A stretch of DNA of 64,000 bases from Fulvimarina sp. (GTDB lineage Bacteria; Pseudomonadota; Alphaproteobacteria; Rhizobiales; Rhizobiaceae). Below the pieces are notes generated by a model. That model searched no databases, was not told where the DNA came from, and saw nothing but the letters and a program-made list of their open reading frames with translations. The DNA is taken from assembly GCA_002700095.1 (NCBI GenBank), contig PACL01000059.1, positions 252,552 to 316,551 on the forward strand, written 5' to 3'. The translations under genes were made by a program, and so were the position numbers. This document shows positions 1 to 8,720 of the stretch, piece after piece. Each line of letters starts with the position of its first letter. The first letter of the stretch is position 1.

Positions 1-12
1 TATGCCTTGCCG

Positions 13-927
13 TTATGGTTTTTTCCCACTTCGCAGGCCTGCGACGGAGGTCATCTCGCGCCGCAGCTCCTCGACGAAACGCTGCGCGAAACTCGACAGC
101 ACCGCTCCTGCCCGCGAGGCGACGAAGGTCTCGAAGCGGGTGTTCTCCTCGATCGGGACGACGGCGAGCCGGTCGCGCGGCAGGTCGGCGGCGGTGAAGA
201 CGTCGAGAACGGCGATGCCGAGCCCCTGGGCGACGAGAGCGGCGACGGTGCTGCCGAACCGTGCCTTGACGATGACGTCGTAGGGCAGCCCCTCACGCTC
301 GAAGATCTCCGCCATGATGCGGCCGTAGGGATCGGTCGGTTCGATGCCGATCAGCGGATGGGCGACGATCTCGCTCGCCCGCACGCTGCCCCGCCCCGCC
401 AGCTCATGGTCATTGGCCGTCACGCAGACGAGATGGCCGGCGGCCAGCGGTTCGAAGCGGATCGAGGGGTGGTCGAGCCGGTAGCTCATGGCGACGCATT
501 CGCCGCGCCCGATCAGGATGTAGTCGATCGCCTCCTCGATCTTCAGGATCTCGACGTTCATCCTGAGGTCGGCATAGCGTCGGCGCACCGCTGCAATGGC
601 CCGCGGCATCATCCCCTGCGCGATCGAGGGGACGGAGCCGATCCGCAGTTCCACCGTCTCGCCGCGTTCGAGCCGCCCGACGGCCTCCTGCAGATTGGCG
701 ACGCGCTGGTGGACTTCCTGGATCTGCGAGAAGATCGCCACGGCTTCGGGCGCCGGAACGTAGCGTCCGGCCTCCCGGTTGAACAGCCGGATGCCCAGCG
801 CGCCCTCGATGTGCTTCATCGCCCGGCTGATGCCCGGCTGGCTGACATTCAGGAGCCGCGCGGCGCCGGCGATCGAGCCGCTCACCATCACCGCCCGGAC
901 GATCTCAATCTGCTTCAGCGTCAGCAT
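13..927 (-). CDS. LysR-family transcriptional regulator
   Basis: LysR-type regulator of about 304 residues, the usual family length. The N-terminal 60 residues form the winged helix-turn-helix (AARLLNVSQPGISR is the recognition segment), followed by a linker helix and the periplasmic-binding-like effector domain (RIGSVPSIAQGMMPRA begins it). I chose the ATG at 927 because a strong GGAGGAGG lies about 11 nt upstream; the frame stays open to an ATG at 972. The gene runs in the same direction as the GntR gene upstream and both face away from the tripartite transporter operon, so it may help regulate it. The effector is unknown. Confidence 0.9.
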   Translation of the reverse strand: MLTLKQIEIVRAVMVSGSIAGAARLLNVSQPGISRAMKHIEGALGIRLFNREAGRYVPAPEAVAIFSQIQEVHQRVANLQEAVGRLERGETVELRIGSVPSIAQGMMPRAIAAVRRRYADLRMNVEILKIEEAIDYILIGRGECVAMSYRLDHPSIRFEPLAAGHLVCVTANDHELAGRGSVRASEIVAHPLIGIEPTDPYGRIMAEIFEREGLPYDVIVKARFGSTVAALVAQGLGIAVLDVFTAADLPRDRLAVVPIEENTRFETFVASRAGAVLSSFAQRFVEELRREMTSVAGLRSGKKP

Positions 928-1000
928 GCCTGCCGCGACCTCCTCCGCCGCCGCGGGCAAGGGTAGAACCATCCGGCGACCCGGTGCAATCGGCCCCGCT

Positions 1001-1774
1001 TCACGCCTTCCAGATGCCGCCGCTCCGGTCCGGATTGCGGGAAAAGCGCGTCTCGTGCTCGTAGAGGTCCGGCCGGTAGAGGCCGAAGATCCGCTCCACG
1101 GGCCGGCCGTCGCCGTCGAGGACGGTGCGCCGCACCGACAAGAGCGCCTCGCCGATCTCCACCTTCAGGTGCCGCGCGACGTCCGGGGCCGCGAGCATGG
1201 CGGTGACGATCTGGCGGGCGCTCGCGACCTTGCGGCCAGTCCGCTCGATGAGCTTCAGAAGCGGCTCGCGGCCGAGCTCCTCGGGCGTGAAGCTGCGGCC
1301 GATTTCCTCCGGCAGCCATGTCGTCAGATGACTGAACGGCACGCCGGACAGGCTGCGCACCCGCACCGCCCGCTGCATCGTGGTGCCCTCGGCAAGATCC
1401 ATTTCGGCGGCGACCGCCGGGGGGGCGGGGAGATAATCGACGTCGACCACCCGCACGTCGGTTCGCAGCCCGAGAGCCATGAGGTTTTCGAGGTTGCCGG
1501 AGAGGCTGGCGCCGATTGGGGAATCGCCGCGCTCGCGCACGAATGTGCCGCGGCCGCGCATGCGCTCGACAATGCCTTCCTGAGTGAGGCGGTCCATCGC
1601 CGTGCGGATGGTGATGCGCGAGACGCCGAACTCCTTTGCCAGCGCCACCTCGCCGGGCATCGGCGCCACCGAGCCGTGCCGCCCGTCGAGGATCTCCTGG
1701 CGCAGCACCAGATAGACCCGGTGATGCTTCGGCATCGCGGCCAGCTCCTCGCCGAGACGGCGCGCCGAAGGCAT
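1001..1774 (-). CDS. GntR-family regulator with UTRA effector domain
   Basis: HutC-type regulator of about 257 residues. The N-terminal winged helix (EFGVSRITIRTAMDRL) is followed by a C-terminal UTRA ligand-binding domain ending in the typical Y/F-G-LYRPDLYE segment. It is divergent from the transporter/hydro-lyase operon starting at 2012 and probably represses it. The start at 1774 gives the same N-terminal length as the paralogue at 13780; an ATG at 1735 has a better Shine-Dalgarno (GAGGAG) and the frame is open to 1873, so the start is uncertain. Its UTRA domain is visibly similar to that of the paralogue (for example KVASARQ and LYRPDLYE), which suggests related ligands. Confidence 0.88.
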   Translation of the reverse strand: MPSARRLGEELAAMPKHHRVYLVLRQEILDGRHGSVAPMPGEVALAKEFGVSRITIRTAMDRLTQEGIVERMRGRGTFVRERGDSPIGASLSGNLENLMALGLRTDVRVVDVDYLPAPPAVAAEMDLAEGTTMQRAVRVRSLSGVPFSHLTTWLPEEIGRSFTPEELGREPLLKLIERTGRKVASARQIVTAMLAAPDVARHLKVEIGEALLSVRRTVLDGDGRPVERIFGLYRPDLYEHETRFSRNPDRSGGIWKA

Positions 1775-1941
1775 GTCCCGGCGTTCCGCCGGCTCCGCAT
1801 GTCCCGCGACGTCTCCCGCCTCCACCGTCTCGCCGCCTGCTGTCCGGTCCCCGCGCACCGCCCCCTCCGACATGCCTGCCGCCCGCGCCGCGGGCTTCCG
1901 TTACAGAAGAGTGTAACCGGCTCCAGCGAGGTTGTACAGGA

Positions 1942-1963
1942 AATGTCCTATTGACATGACATT
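1942..1963. promoter_or_regulatory. Inverted repeat, candidate GntR operator
   Basis: AATGTC and GACATT form a perfect 6-bp inverted repeat separated by 10 bp, in the 237-bp gap between the divergent GntR gene and the transporter operon. A TTGACA hexamer lies inside it (1951-1956). Dyads of this kind are usual targets of the adjacent GntR/UTRA regulator; binding itself is inference. Confidence 0.4.
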
Positions 1964-2011
1964 AGGCCTATGCTGCCTTTCAGGGGAGCTTGAGATCCGT
2001 GGGAGGACGAC

Positions 2012-3040
2012 ATGACATCATCATCGAAGCCGACGCGTCGCCGCGTCGTCGCGCAGCTTTCGGGCATCGCCGCCCTGGCGCTTCTGGGCGTTGGCGGCGC
2101 TTTTGCGGGGGCGACAGGCGCCTTGGCGGCGGACTGGCCGGACGGCCCGGTGACGATCGTCGTGCCCTTCGATGCCGGCGGCAGCGCCGACCGGATGGCG
2201 CGCACGCTGGCCGAACCGCTGGGCGAGAGGCTCGGCCAGCCGGTGGTGGTGGAGAACCGGCCGGGCGGGGCGGGTGGTCTCGGCGCCACCTATGTCGCCC
2301 GGCAGGAAGCCGACGGAAACACGCTGCTCCTGATGCAGGCGACGCCCTATCTCGCCAACGCGATCCTCGTCGGCGGCGCGCCGGTGTCCTGGGAGGACTT
2401 CGAGTTCCTCAATGCCCAGTGGAACGACTACGCCATCGTCGCGGTGAACGAGGCGAGCCCCTACCAGACCTTCGAGGATCTGGTCGCGGCGATGAAGGAG
2501 CCGGGCAAGGTCTCCTCTGGTATCATCTACGGCAATGGTGGCCACCTGCAGACGCTGATGATGATGGATGCGCTGAAGATCCCCCAGGAGAACGTGCGCT
2601 TCGTCACCTATAGTGGCGGTGCGCCGCTGCGCACCGCGCTCGCCGGAAACCAGGTCGACTTCGAGATTCTCGCGGCCGAGGGCGCACGGGGCATCTCCGA
2701 CAAGCTTCGGGTGCTCGCCGTCGTCAACGACGAACAGCCCGAGGGCACCGACGCGCCGCTGTTCAACACGGTGATGGGCAAGCTCGGTGCCGACAAGCAG
2801 CCGATCATCGGCGGCAACGTCACCGGCCTCCTGGTGCCGAGCGCCTTCGTCACCGACTACCCGGAGCGCTACGAAACCCTCGTCGCGGCCTATAAGGCCG
2901 TCGTCGAGAGCCCGGAATACAAGGACACTGCGAAGAAGGCTGGCCTCGGTGCCGACTGGGTCGGCCCGGAAAAGAGCCAGGCGATGGTCGACGACGCCTA
3001 TGAAGCGCTGTCGCGCTATTCGGACGTCGTGACGAAATGA
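2012..3040 (+). CDS. Tripartite tricarboxylate transporter substrate-binding protein (Bug/TctC family)
   Basis: Periplasmic solute receptor of 342 residues, normal for the Bug family. The N-terminus carries a twin-arginine-like basic stretch (TRRRVVAQ) and a hydrophobic core ending near ALAADWP. The family signature VVVENRPGGAGGLGA follows at about residues 73-87. A GGGAGGA Shine-Dalgarno sits 5 nt before the ATG. The stop overlaps the tctB start (ATGA), so the three transporter genes are coupled. Bug receptors bind carboxylates; linkage to LeuC/LeuD homologues suggests a hydroxylated or unsaturated di- or tricarboxylate, but the ligand cannot be read from the sequence. Confidence 0.93.
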   Translation: MTSSSKPTRRRVVAQLSGIAALALLGVGGAFAGATGALAADWPDGPVTIVVPFDAGGSADRMARTLAEPLGERLGQPVVVENRPGGAGGLGATYVARQEADGNTLLLMQATPYLANAILVGGAPVSWEDFEFLNAQWNDYAIVAVNEASPYQTFEDLVAAMKEPGKVSSGIIYGNGGHLQTLMMMDALKIPQENVRFVTYSGGAPLRTALAGNQVDFEILAAEGARGISDKLRVLAVVNDEQPEGTDAPLFNTVMGKLGADKQPIIGGNVTGLLVPSAFVTDYPERYETLVAAYKAVVESPEYKDTAKKAGLGADWVGPEKSQAMVDDAYEALSRYSDVVTK

Positions 3041-3579
3041 GCGGGGGCGCTCGGGTCGGCGCGGCGGGCGAGGGGAAGTCGCCCGCCGCCGCCGCCACGA
3101 TGCCCGCCGGGCCGGAACCGGTCGCAACGGCGCCGGACGAGCCGAACCCTGTCGGCGCGGGGGCGCTGGTCTTCGCGATTGTCGCGGCGGCCGCCATGGC
3201 GGTCTATGCCACTGGCGTCGTGCAGTCCTCGCGCACCGTCGCGGACTACATCCTGATCCTCCCCGCCGCCGTCGTCGGCGCCGGCGCGATCCTCGTCTCG
3301 GTGCTGGGCGACGTCGTCCGGCGCGGCGTCAGCTTTGCTGGGCTGGCCGGCGCCGACCGGCAGCCCGTGCTGCTCCTCGTCCTCACCGGCGTCTATGCGG
3401 CCACAGTCCCATTCGTCGGCTTCGACGTCGGCACCGCGGCGTTCATCGCGCTCGCTCTCCTGATCCAGGGCGAGCGGCGGATCTGGCTGCTCGTCCTCGC
3501 CGCGCTGCTCGGCTCGGGGCTGACGGTCTACCTCTTCCACGACCTGTTGATGGTGCGCATGCCCGTCCTGTTCCTGTGA
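3037..3579 (+). CDS. Tripartite tricarboxylate transporter small membrane subunit TctB
   Basis: 180-residue integral membrane protein. After a Gly/Ala/Pro-rich N-terminus of about 35 residues there are four hydrophobic segments (beginning around ALVFAIVAAAAMAVYA, YILILPAAVVGAG, VLLLVLTGVYAA and IWLLVLAALLGSG), the topology of the TctB subunit. It overlaps the receptor gene by 4 nt and is followed 29 nt later by tctA. TctB is the small, poorly conserved subunit of this secondary carboxylate importer, so family assignment leans on topology and context. Confidence 0.88.
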   Translation: MSGGARVGAAGEGKSPAAAATMPAGPEPVATAPDEPNPVGAGALVFAIVAAAAMAVYATGVVQSSRTVADYILILPAAVVGAGAILVSVLGDVVRRGVSFAGLAGADRQPVLLLVLTGVYAATVPFVGFDVGTAAFIALALLIQGERRIWLLVLAALLGSGLTVYLFHDLLMVRMPVLFL

Positions 3580-3608
3580 TGTCTTCTCTCCGGTAGGAAC
3601 CCCTTCGA

Positions 3609-5114
3609 ATGCTTGATCTTGCCGCCTTCGGCGGGGCCCTGCAGCTCCTCTCGAGCGATGCCATGGCCTGGCTGGTGGTCGTTCCCGGTCTCCTGATCGG
3701 CCTCGTCTTCGGGGCGATCCCGGGCCTGTCGATCTCGATCGCCATGGCGGTGTTCCTGCCCGCCACCCTCTACATGGATTTCCTGCCGGCGATCCTCTTC
3801 CTCTCGGCGATCTTCACCGGCGGAAGCTTCGGCGGCGCCGTCCCAGCGATTTTGATGAACATTCCCGGCACGTCGAGCGCCGTCGCCACCGCCTTCGACG
3901 GCTATCCGATGGCGCAGCAGGGCCGGCACGGCGAGGCGCTCGGCGTCGGCCTCGCCGCCTCGGTCATCGGCACCTTCTTCGGCTATCTCATGCTGCTCCT
4001 CGTCGTCGGGCCGGTGGCGGACTGGGTGCTGATGCTCGGCCCGACGGAGATGCTGGTCGTCGCCATCGGCGGACTGCTGCTGATCGCCGTCCTCAACGAT
4101 TCCAGCTTTTCGAAAGGGCTCGCCGCCGGCGCCATCGGCGTCCTCGTCTCGACCGTCGGCTATTCCGACACCGGGCTGATGCGCGGCACCTTCGGCTCGA
4201 TGTATCTCCTCGACGGTATCCCGGCGATCCCGGCGCTGATCGGCCTGTTCGCGGCGTCCGAACTGATGAACCTCGCCGGCCGCGACTACATCGTCGCCGA
4301 CAGCGCCAGCCGCCGCATCGCCCTCGCGCCGATCCTTTCGGGCCTGAAGCACGCGGTCGTGCGCTGGCCGGCGGTGCTGCGCGGCTCGGTCCTCGGAACG
4401 CTGATCGGCATCGTCCCCGGCGTCGGCGCGAGCGTCGCCAATCTCGTCTCCTACGCCTTCGCCAAGCGCCTCGCCGGGCCGCAGCAGCGCTTCGGCGAGG
4501 GCGAGGCCGACGGCGTCATTGCCTCGGAGGCCGCCAATTCCTCGTCCGAAGGCGGCGGCATGGTGACGCTGCTGGCCCTCGGCCTGCCGGGCGGCGCCGG
4601 CACCGCGATCATCCTCGGCGCCTTCGCCATGCACGACGTCACCGGCGGCCCGCGCTTCATCGCCGAGCAGACCGACATCGTCTATGCGATCATCCTCGGC
4701 AACATGGTGCAGGCGGCGCTGCTGCTCTTCATCGGCGTGGTCTTCGTCTTCTTCGCCGGCTTCATCGTGAAGGCGCCGATCCGCTATCTCATCCCCTTCG
4801 TCGTCGCCATCGCCATGATGGGCAGCTACGCCATCACCGGCTCGATCGTCGGTCCGCTGACGGTCGCGGGGGCAGGGGCGCTCGGCTGGCTGATGCGCCG
4901 CTACGGCTACCCGGTGACCGCGACCGTCGTCGGACTCCTGGTCGGGCCAATGGCCGAGGGCGAGCTGGTGCGCAGCTGGCAGATCAGCGGCGGCGACCCC
5001 AGCTTCGTCCTCGGGCGACCGATCACCCTCGTCCTGGTCGCCCTTCTCGCCGGGGCGATCATCGCCACCGCCGTCAGCCAGCGGCGGGCGAAGGCAAAGC
5101 TCAAGGAGGCCTGA
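3609..5114 (+). CDS. Tripartite tricarboxylate transporter permease TctA
   Basis: Large permease subunit of 501 residues with about 10-12 hydrophobic segments. The TctA hallmarks are present: the early GLVFGAIPGLSISIAMAV motif, GGSFGGAVPAILMNIPGT near residues 75-92 and the second-half repeat IGIVPGVGASVANLVSY. It works with the receptor and TctB to import carboxylates using the ion gradient. The next gene, a LeuC homologue, starts 3 nt after the stop, so uptake and the first catabolic step are in one operon. Confidence 0.95.
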   Translation: MLDLAAFGGALQLLSSDAMAWLVVVPGLLIGLVFGAIPGLSISIAMAVFLPATLYMDFLPAILFLSAIFTGGSFGGAVPAILMNIPGTSSAVATAFDGYPMAQQGRHGEALGVGLAASVIGTFFGYLMLLLVVGPVADWVLMLGPTEMLVVAIGGLLLIAVLNDSSFSKGLAAGAIGVLVSTVGYSDTGLMRGTFGSMYLLDGIPAIPALIGLFAASELMNLAGRDYIVADSASRRIALAPILSGLKHAVVRWPAVLRGSVLGTLIGIVPGVGASVANLVSYAFAKRLAGPQQRFGEGEADGVIASEAANSSSEGGGMVTLLALGLPGGAGTAIILGAFAMHDVTGGPRFIAEQTDIVYAIILGNMVQAALLLFIGVVFVFFAGFIVKAPIRYLIPFVVAIAMMGSYAITGSIVGPLTVAGAGALGWLMRRYGYPVTATVVGLLVGPMAEGELVRSWQISGGDPSFVLGRPITLVLVALLAGAIIATAVSQRRAKAKLKEA

Positions 5115-5117
5115 CCG

Positions 5118-6548
5118 ATGGGCCGGACCATCATCGACAAGATCTGGGACATCCACGAGATCCTTCAGCGCGAGGGTCGCAGCCTGCTCTTCGTCGACCG
5201 CCATCTCCTGCACGAGGGCTCCCACCACGCCTTCGACAAGATCGGCACGGCCGGACGCGCCGTGCGCCATCCCGAGCTGACCTTCGGCGTCGCCGACCAC
5301 TACGCCCCGTCGAGCAAAAGCCGGGCCAACGCCGCCTCGGCGACGATGATCGAGCGCCTGTCGGCCAACACCGCCCGCCACGGCATCGACAGCTTCGGCC
5401 TCGGCGACGCGCGGCGCGGCATCGTCCACGTGGCGATGCCGGAGCAGGGGCTGACGCTGCCCGGCCTGATCATCGTCTGCGGCGACAGCCACACCGCCAC
5501 CCACGGCGCCTTCGGCGCCTTCGCCTTCGGCATCGGCGCCTCCGAGGTCGCCCATGTGCTGGCGACCCAGGCGCTGTGGCAGACGAAGCCGCCGCAGATG
5601 AAGATCACCGTCACCGGCAGCCTGCCCTTCGGCACTACGGCGAAGGATCTGGCCCTCCACATCATCGGGCAGATCGGCACCGGCGGGGCGACCGGCCACG
5701 CCGTCGAATATGCCGGCGATGCGATCGCGGCGCTGTCGATGGAAGGCCGCATGACGCTCTGCAACATGACCATCGAGATGGGTGCGCGGTCGGGCATCGT
5801 GCCGCCCGACGAAACGACTTTCGCCTGGCTGCAGCAGAGGCCGATGGCACCCGCGGGCGACGCCTTTGCGGCCGCCGTCGAAAGCTGGAAGGCGCTGGGC
5901 TCCGACGCGGATGCCGCCTATGCCCGCGAGGTCGTGATCGACGCCGGCGCGGTGGCGCCGATGGTCACCTGGGGCACCAGCCCCGAGCAGGTGGCGCCGG
6001 TGACCGGCAGCGTTCCAAGTGCCGAGGCGGGGGGCGATCCCGACACGCTGGACTATATGGGCCTCACCAGCGGCCAGCGGCTTCAGGACATCCGCATCGA
6101 TAGCGGCTTCATCGGCTCCTGCACCAACGGCCGCTATTCCGACCTCGTCGCCGCGGCGCGGGTTCTGGAGGGACGGCGGCTTGCCGTGCCGCTGCTGGTC
6201 TCGCCGGGCTCGATCGAGGTGGCGCGCCGCGCCGAGGAGGCCGGCATCGCCGACATCTTCCGGGCGGCCGGCGCCGAATGGGGGGAAAGCGGCTGCTCGC
6301 TCTGCGTCGGCATGAACGGCGACCGGGTCGAGCCGGGCGAGCGCTGCGCTTCGACCTCCAACCGCAACTTTCGCGGCCGCCAGGGGCCGGGCGCCCGGAC
6401 GCATCTGATGAGCCCGGCCATGGTCGCGGCGGCCGTCGTCGCAGGCCACATCACCGACGTGCGCGCGATGGACCTTGCAGACATTTTGGACGGCCCCGCG
6501 GCGTCGCCGGCACTGGCCGGTTCTGCCTCCGCGAGCGAGGGAGCCTGA
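5118..6548 (+). CDS. 3-isopropylmalate dehydratase-type large subunit (LeuC/aconitase family)
   Basis: 476-residue [4Fe-4S] hydro-lyase large subunit. The three iron-sulfur cysteines are visible: one in SCTNGR (about residue 335) and two in GCSLCVGMN (about residues 393 and 396). GDSHTATHGAFG is the conserved substrate-binding stretch. It precedes its small subunit by 4 nt. The operon contains a carboxylate importer and no leuA or leuB, so I infer a catabolic isomerase or hydratase, for example acting on citramalate, dimethylmalate or a related acid, rather than leucine synthesis. The substrate cannot be fixed from sequence. Confidence 0.9.
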   Translation: MGRTIIDKIWDIHEILQREGRSLLFVDRHLLHEGSHHAFDKIGTAGRAVRHPELTFGVADHYAPSSKSRANAASATMIERLSANTARHGIDSFGLGDARRGIVHVAMPEQGLTLPGLIIVCGDSHTATHGAFGAFAFGIGASEVAHVLATQALWQTKPPQMKITVTGSLPFGTTAKDLALHIIGQIGTGGATGHAVEYAGDAIAALSMEGRMTLCNMTIEMGARSGIVPPDETTFAWLQQRPMAPAGDAFAAAVESWKALGSDADAAYAREVVIDAGAVAPMVTWGTSPEQVAPVTGSVPSAEAGGDPDTLDYMGLTSGQRLQDIRIDSGFIGSCTNGRYSDLVAAARVLEGRRLAVPLLVSPGSIEVARRAEEAGIADIFRAAGAEWGESGCSLCVGMNGDRVEPGERCASTSNRNFRGRQGPGARTHLMSPAMVAAAVVAGHITDVRAMDLADILDGPAASPALAGSASASEGA

Positions 6549-6552
6549 GCCG

Positions 6553-7191
6553 ATGCAGCCTTTCACCACCGTCAGCGGAGCCGGCGTCGTCCTTGCCCGC
6601 GACAACATCGATACCGACCAGCTCATCCCCGCCCGCTTCATGAAGCGCACCCGCTCGGAAGGCTATGGCGACCAGCTGCTCCACGATCTGAGGTTTCGCG
6701 AGGATGGCGCGCCGGTTCCTGATTTTCCGCTGAACCGCATGGCGGAGCGGCCCGTCCTGATGGTTGCGGGAGAGAACTTCGGCTGCGGCTCCTCCCGCGA
6801 GGCGGCGGTCTACGCCCTCGTCGACCACGGCATCCGCGTCGTCGTCGCGGGAAGCTTCGCCGACATCTTCCGCGGCAACGCCGCCAAGAACGGCCTCCTG
6901 ACCATCGCGTTCGGCGAGCGGGAGCGGCAGAGGCTGGCGGCCTTCATCGGCGGAGGGGGCGAGCCGGCGAGGCGCCTCACCGTCGATCTCGAGGCGCAGG
7001 ACATCCGTGCGGACGGCCTCGAGGCGATCGGCTTCGACGTCGATCCGGGCGTCAAGCGACGGCTGCTGCTCGGCCTCGACGAGTTGTCGGAGACGCTGGA
7101 GGACGAGCTGCAGATCGTGGATTTCGAGGCACGGTATTTGGCGGGCGCGCCGTGGGTGGTGCCGAATGCCGGGTCGGCGAAAGCGGGGTGA
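6553..7191 (+). CDS. 3-isopropylmalate dehydratase-type small subunit (LeuD family)
   Basis: Small (swivel) subunit of the hydro-lyase, 212 residues. It has the family signatures DNIDTDQLIPARFMK near the N-terminus and NFGCGSSREAAVYAL at about residues 75-90. The frame is open to 6475, inside leuC, but the ATG at 6553 directly after the leuC stop gives the normal N-terminus. Together with the upstream gene it forms the heterodimeric enzyme that dehydrates and rehydrates a 2- or 3-hydroxyacid. Confidence 0.92.
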   Translation: MQPFTTVSGAGVVLARDNIDTDQLIPARFMKRTRSEGYGDQLLHDLRFREDGAPVPDFPLNRMAERPVLMVAGENFGCGSSREAAVYALVDHGIRVVVAGSFADIFRGNAAKNGLLTIAFGERERQRLAAFIGGGGEPARRLTVDLEAQDIRADGLEAIGFDVDPGVKRRLLLGLDELSETLEDELQIVDFEARYLAGAPWVVPNAGSAKAG

Positions 7192-7271
7192 ATGGCGGCT
7201 GGGCTCCCGACCGGCCATTCGTGCCGTGAAGCCGATTTCGGACTTCCGGATGATCTGCATGGCCGGGGCAT

Positions 7272-7298
7272 ACTGGACAAACTGGACAAACTGGACAA
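7272..7298. repeat. Three tandem 9-bp repeats upstream of toxin-antitoxin operon
   Basis: ACTGGACAA occurs three times in perfect head-to-tail order (7272-7280, 7281-7289, 7290-7298), ending 19 nt before the first possible start codon of the antitoxin gene. Direct repeats in this position commonly act as binding sites for the autoregulating antitoxin; that role is inferred. Confidence 0.6.
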
Positions 7299-7350
7299 GT
7301 ACATCCTTTGCAGCTAGATGGGAGACACAACGACGAGGCAGCATGATCCC

Positions 7351-8070
7351 ATGACGATCCGCCGCGCTCCGACATCCCCGCGCCAAGGCGACAGCACGGC
7401 CACGCGTGTCGCCGCGAAGGTGATCGATGCACTGCGAGACGATCATGCCTTAGCCTCGACCCCCATGGCGTTTCCCGCCGAAGTCGTTGGAGAAGTGGCT
7501 GCTGCCATCGCCGATCTTCCGCCGGAAACCTGGCGGGTACTCGGCTCCCGCCGTGCCGACCTCAGCCGGGAAATCCGTCAATTGATGGAAAGGGTCGGCC
7601 TGGAAAAGAGCGCCCTCATCGCGCTCGACATTCCCGCGATTGCCGAGGCGTCGCAGGGCGAAGGCCTCGGGCCGCTCGTCAGCGTCGAAGAGGGCAGGCG
7701 TGCCCTCGACGACCTTGCCGTGCCCCGCCGGCTCGAGGACTGGGCCGGTCCCGTCGCCGGGGCAAGCGAACTCGCCCGCGATTTCGGCATTGCCCGTTCG
7801 ACCCTTCATCGATGGCAGCAGGCAGGCGAGGTCGTCGCACTGCTCAAGGGAACCAGAAAGCACGTCTTTCCGATCGCCCAGTTCATCGACGGGCGGCCTG
7901 TCGGCGGGATCGGCGACGTCACTCGGCTGGCCGGCAACCATCGCGCAGCCTGGATCTGGCTCAGCCGGCCCAATCCCGTTCTGGGGGGACGAAAGCCGGT
8001 CGAACTTCTGATCGAGGATCGGCGGAGCGAGGTTCTGGACGCCGCAGAGGCTGCCTTCTCCCTGCAATGA
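7351..8070 (+). CDS. Xre/MbcA/ParS-type antitoxin (RES toxin partner)
   Basis: Antitoxin of about 239 residues. The C-terminal half carries a helix-turn-helix (ELARDFGIARSTLHRWQQAG) and the MbcA/ParS toxin-binding segment (WIWLSRPNPVLGGRKPVELL), both typical of antitoxins paired with RES toxins. The N-terminal 120 residues are a helical extension. The stop overlaps the toxin start (ATGA), so the pair is translationally coupled. The ATG at 7318 is in frame but lacks a clear ribosome site; I prefer 7351. It probably represses its own promoter through the 9-bp repeats just upstream. Confidence 0.85.
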   Translation: MTIRRAPTSPRQGDSTATRVAAKVIDALRDDHALASTPMAFPAEVVGEVAAAIADLPPETWRVLGSRRADLSREIRQLMERVGLEKSALIALDIPAIAEASQGEGLGPLVSVEEGRRALDDLAVPRRLEDWAGPVAGASELARDFGIARSTLHRWQQAGEVVALLKGTRKHVFPIAQFIDGRPVGGIGDVTRLAGNHRAAWIWLSRPNPVLGGRKPVELLIEDRRSEVLDAAEAAFSLQ

Positions 8071-8654
8071 CCCTCGACGGCGCGCTTCTCCAAAGGTTCG
8101 CCGTTCGCCTCCACGTCGAAAGCTATGTGAGGATCGTGCCGCGCCGCCACGCGGCAACTCCGCTCGGCATGGGATTGGGCAAGAGCCGGTTTTCCAGCCC
8201 GAAAAACCGGTTCAGACTTCTCTATCTGGCGCAGGATCCGACGACTGCCGTGGCCGAGACGATCGTTCGCGACCGCTTCGAGGGAGCCTCCGAGCGCCTG
8301 CTGCTCGCAGAGGAATTCGACATCTACGCGATCGTTCGCATCCGGAACCCTGTCCCACTCTTCCTTCTCGATCTGCGCCATGAGGGAGCAAGTCTTCTCG
8401 GCGTGTCGACCGATGCCGTGCGGGCGAAGGCACAGGCGGCGGGGCGAAGGCTCAGCCAGGAAATCTATGATCGCACCGCTTTCGACGGCATCGTCTACAT
8501 GTCGCGCATCACCAATCGGCCATGCGTCGCCGTTTATGACCGTGCGGTCGACGGCCGCCTGGAGGCCGGGGCACCAGCCGTCGATCTCCCACGCCTTGCG
8601 AGCCTGCCGACAATCGTGAAGGCTCTCCATCTGACCGTCGTCAGGACGCCCTGA
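8067..8654 (+). CDS. RES-domain toxin
   Basis: 195-residue RES-family protein. Visible family features are the basic RIVPRRH near the N-terminus, the FRLLYLAQDPTTAVAE core with its conserved Arg, Tyr and Glu, and the later FDGIVYMSR segment holding the conserved Ser region. RES toxins degrade or phosphorolyse NAD+ and are blocked by their Xre/MbcA-type antitoxin, which is the overlapping upstream gene. The pair sits between two catabolic operons on an otherwise chromosomal-looking stretch. Confidence 0.85.
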   Translation: MTLDGALLQRFAVRLHVESYVRIVPRRHAATPLGMGLGKSRFSSPKNRFRLLYLAQDPTTAVAETIVRDRFEGASERLLLAEEFDIYAIVRIRNPVPLFLLDLRHEGASLLGVSTDAVRAKAQAAGRRLSQEIYDRTAFDGIVYMSRITNRPCVAVYDRAVDGRLEAGAPAVDLPRLASLPTIVKALHLTVVRTP

Positions 8655-8720
8655 CAGAGCCCTGTTCGTCGCCGGTCGAAGCAAGGGATCACCGGCTTCG
8701 ACCCATCCCCGCAGAGGGTC

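Noticed and set aside
3528-6650. 1040-codon open frame on the minus strand
   Set aside because: It runs antisense to tctA, leuC and leuD, is Arg/Asp/Gly/His-rich with no domain, and results from the GC-rich third codon positions of the real genes.
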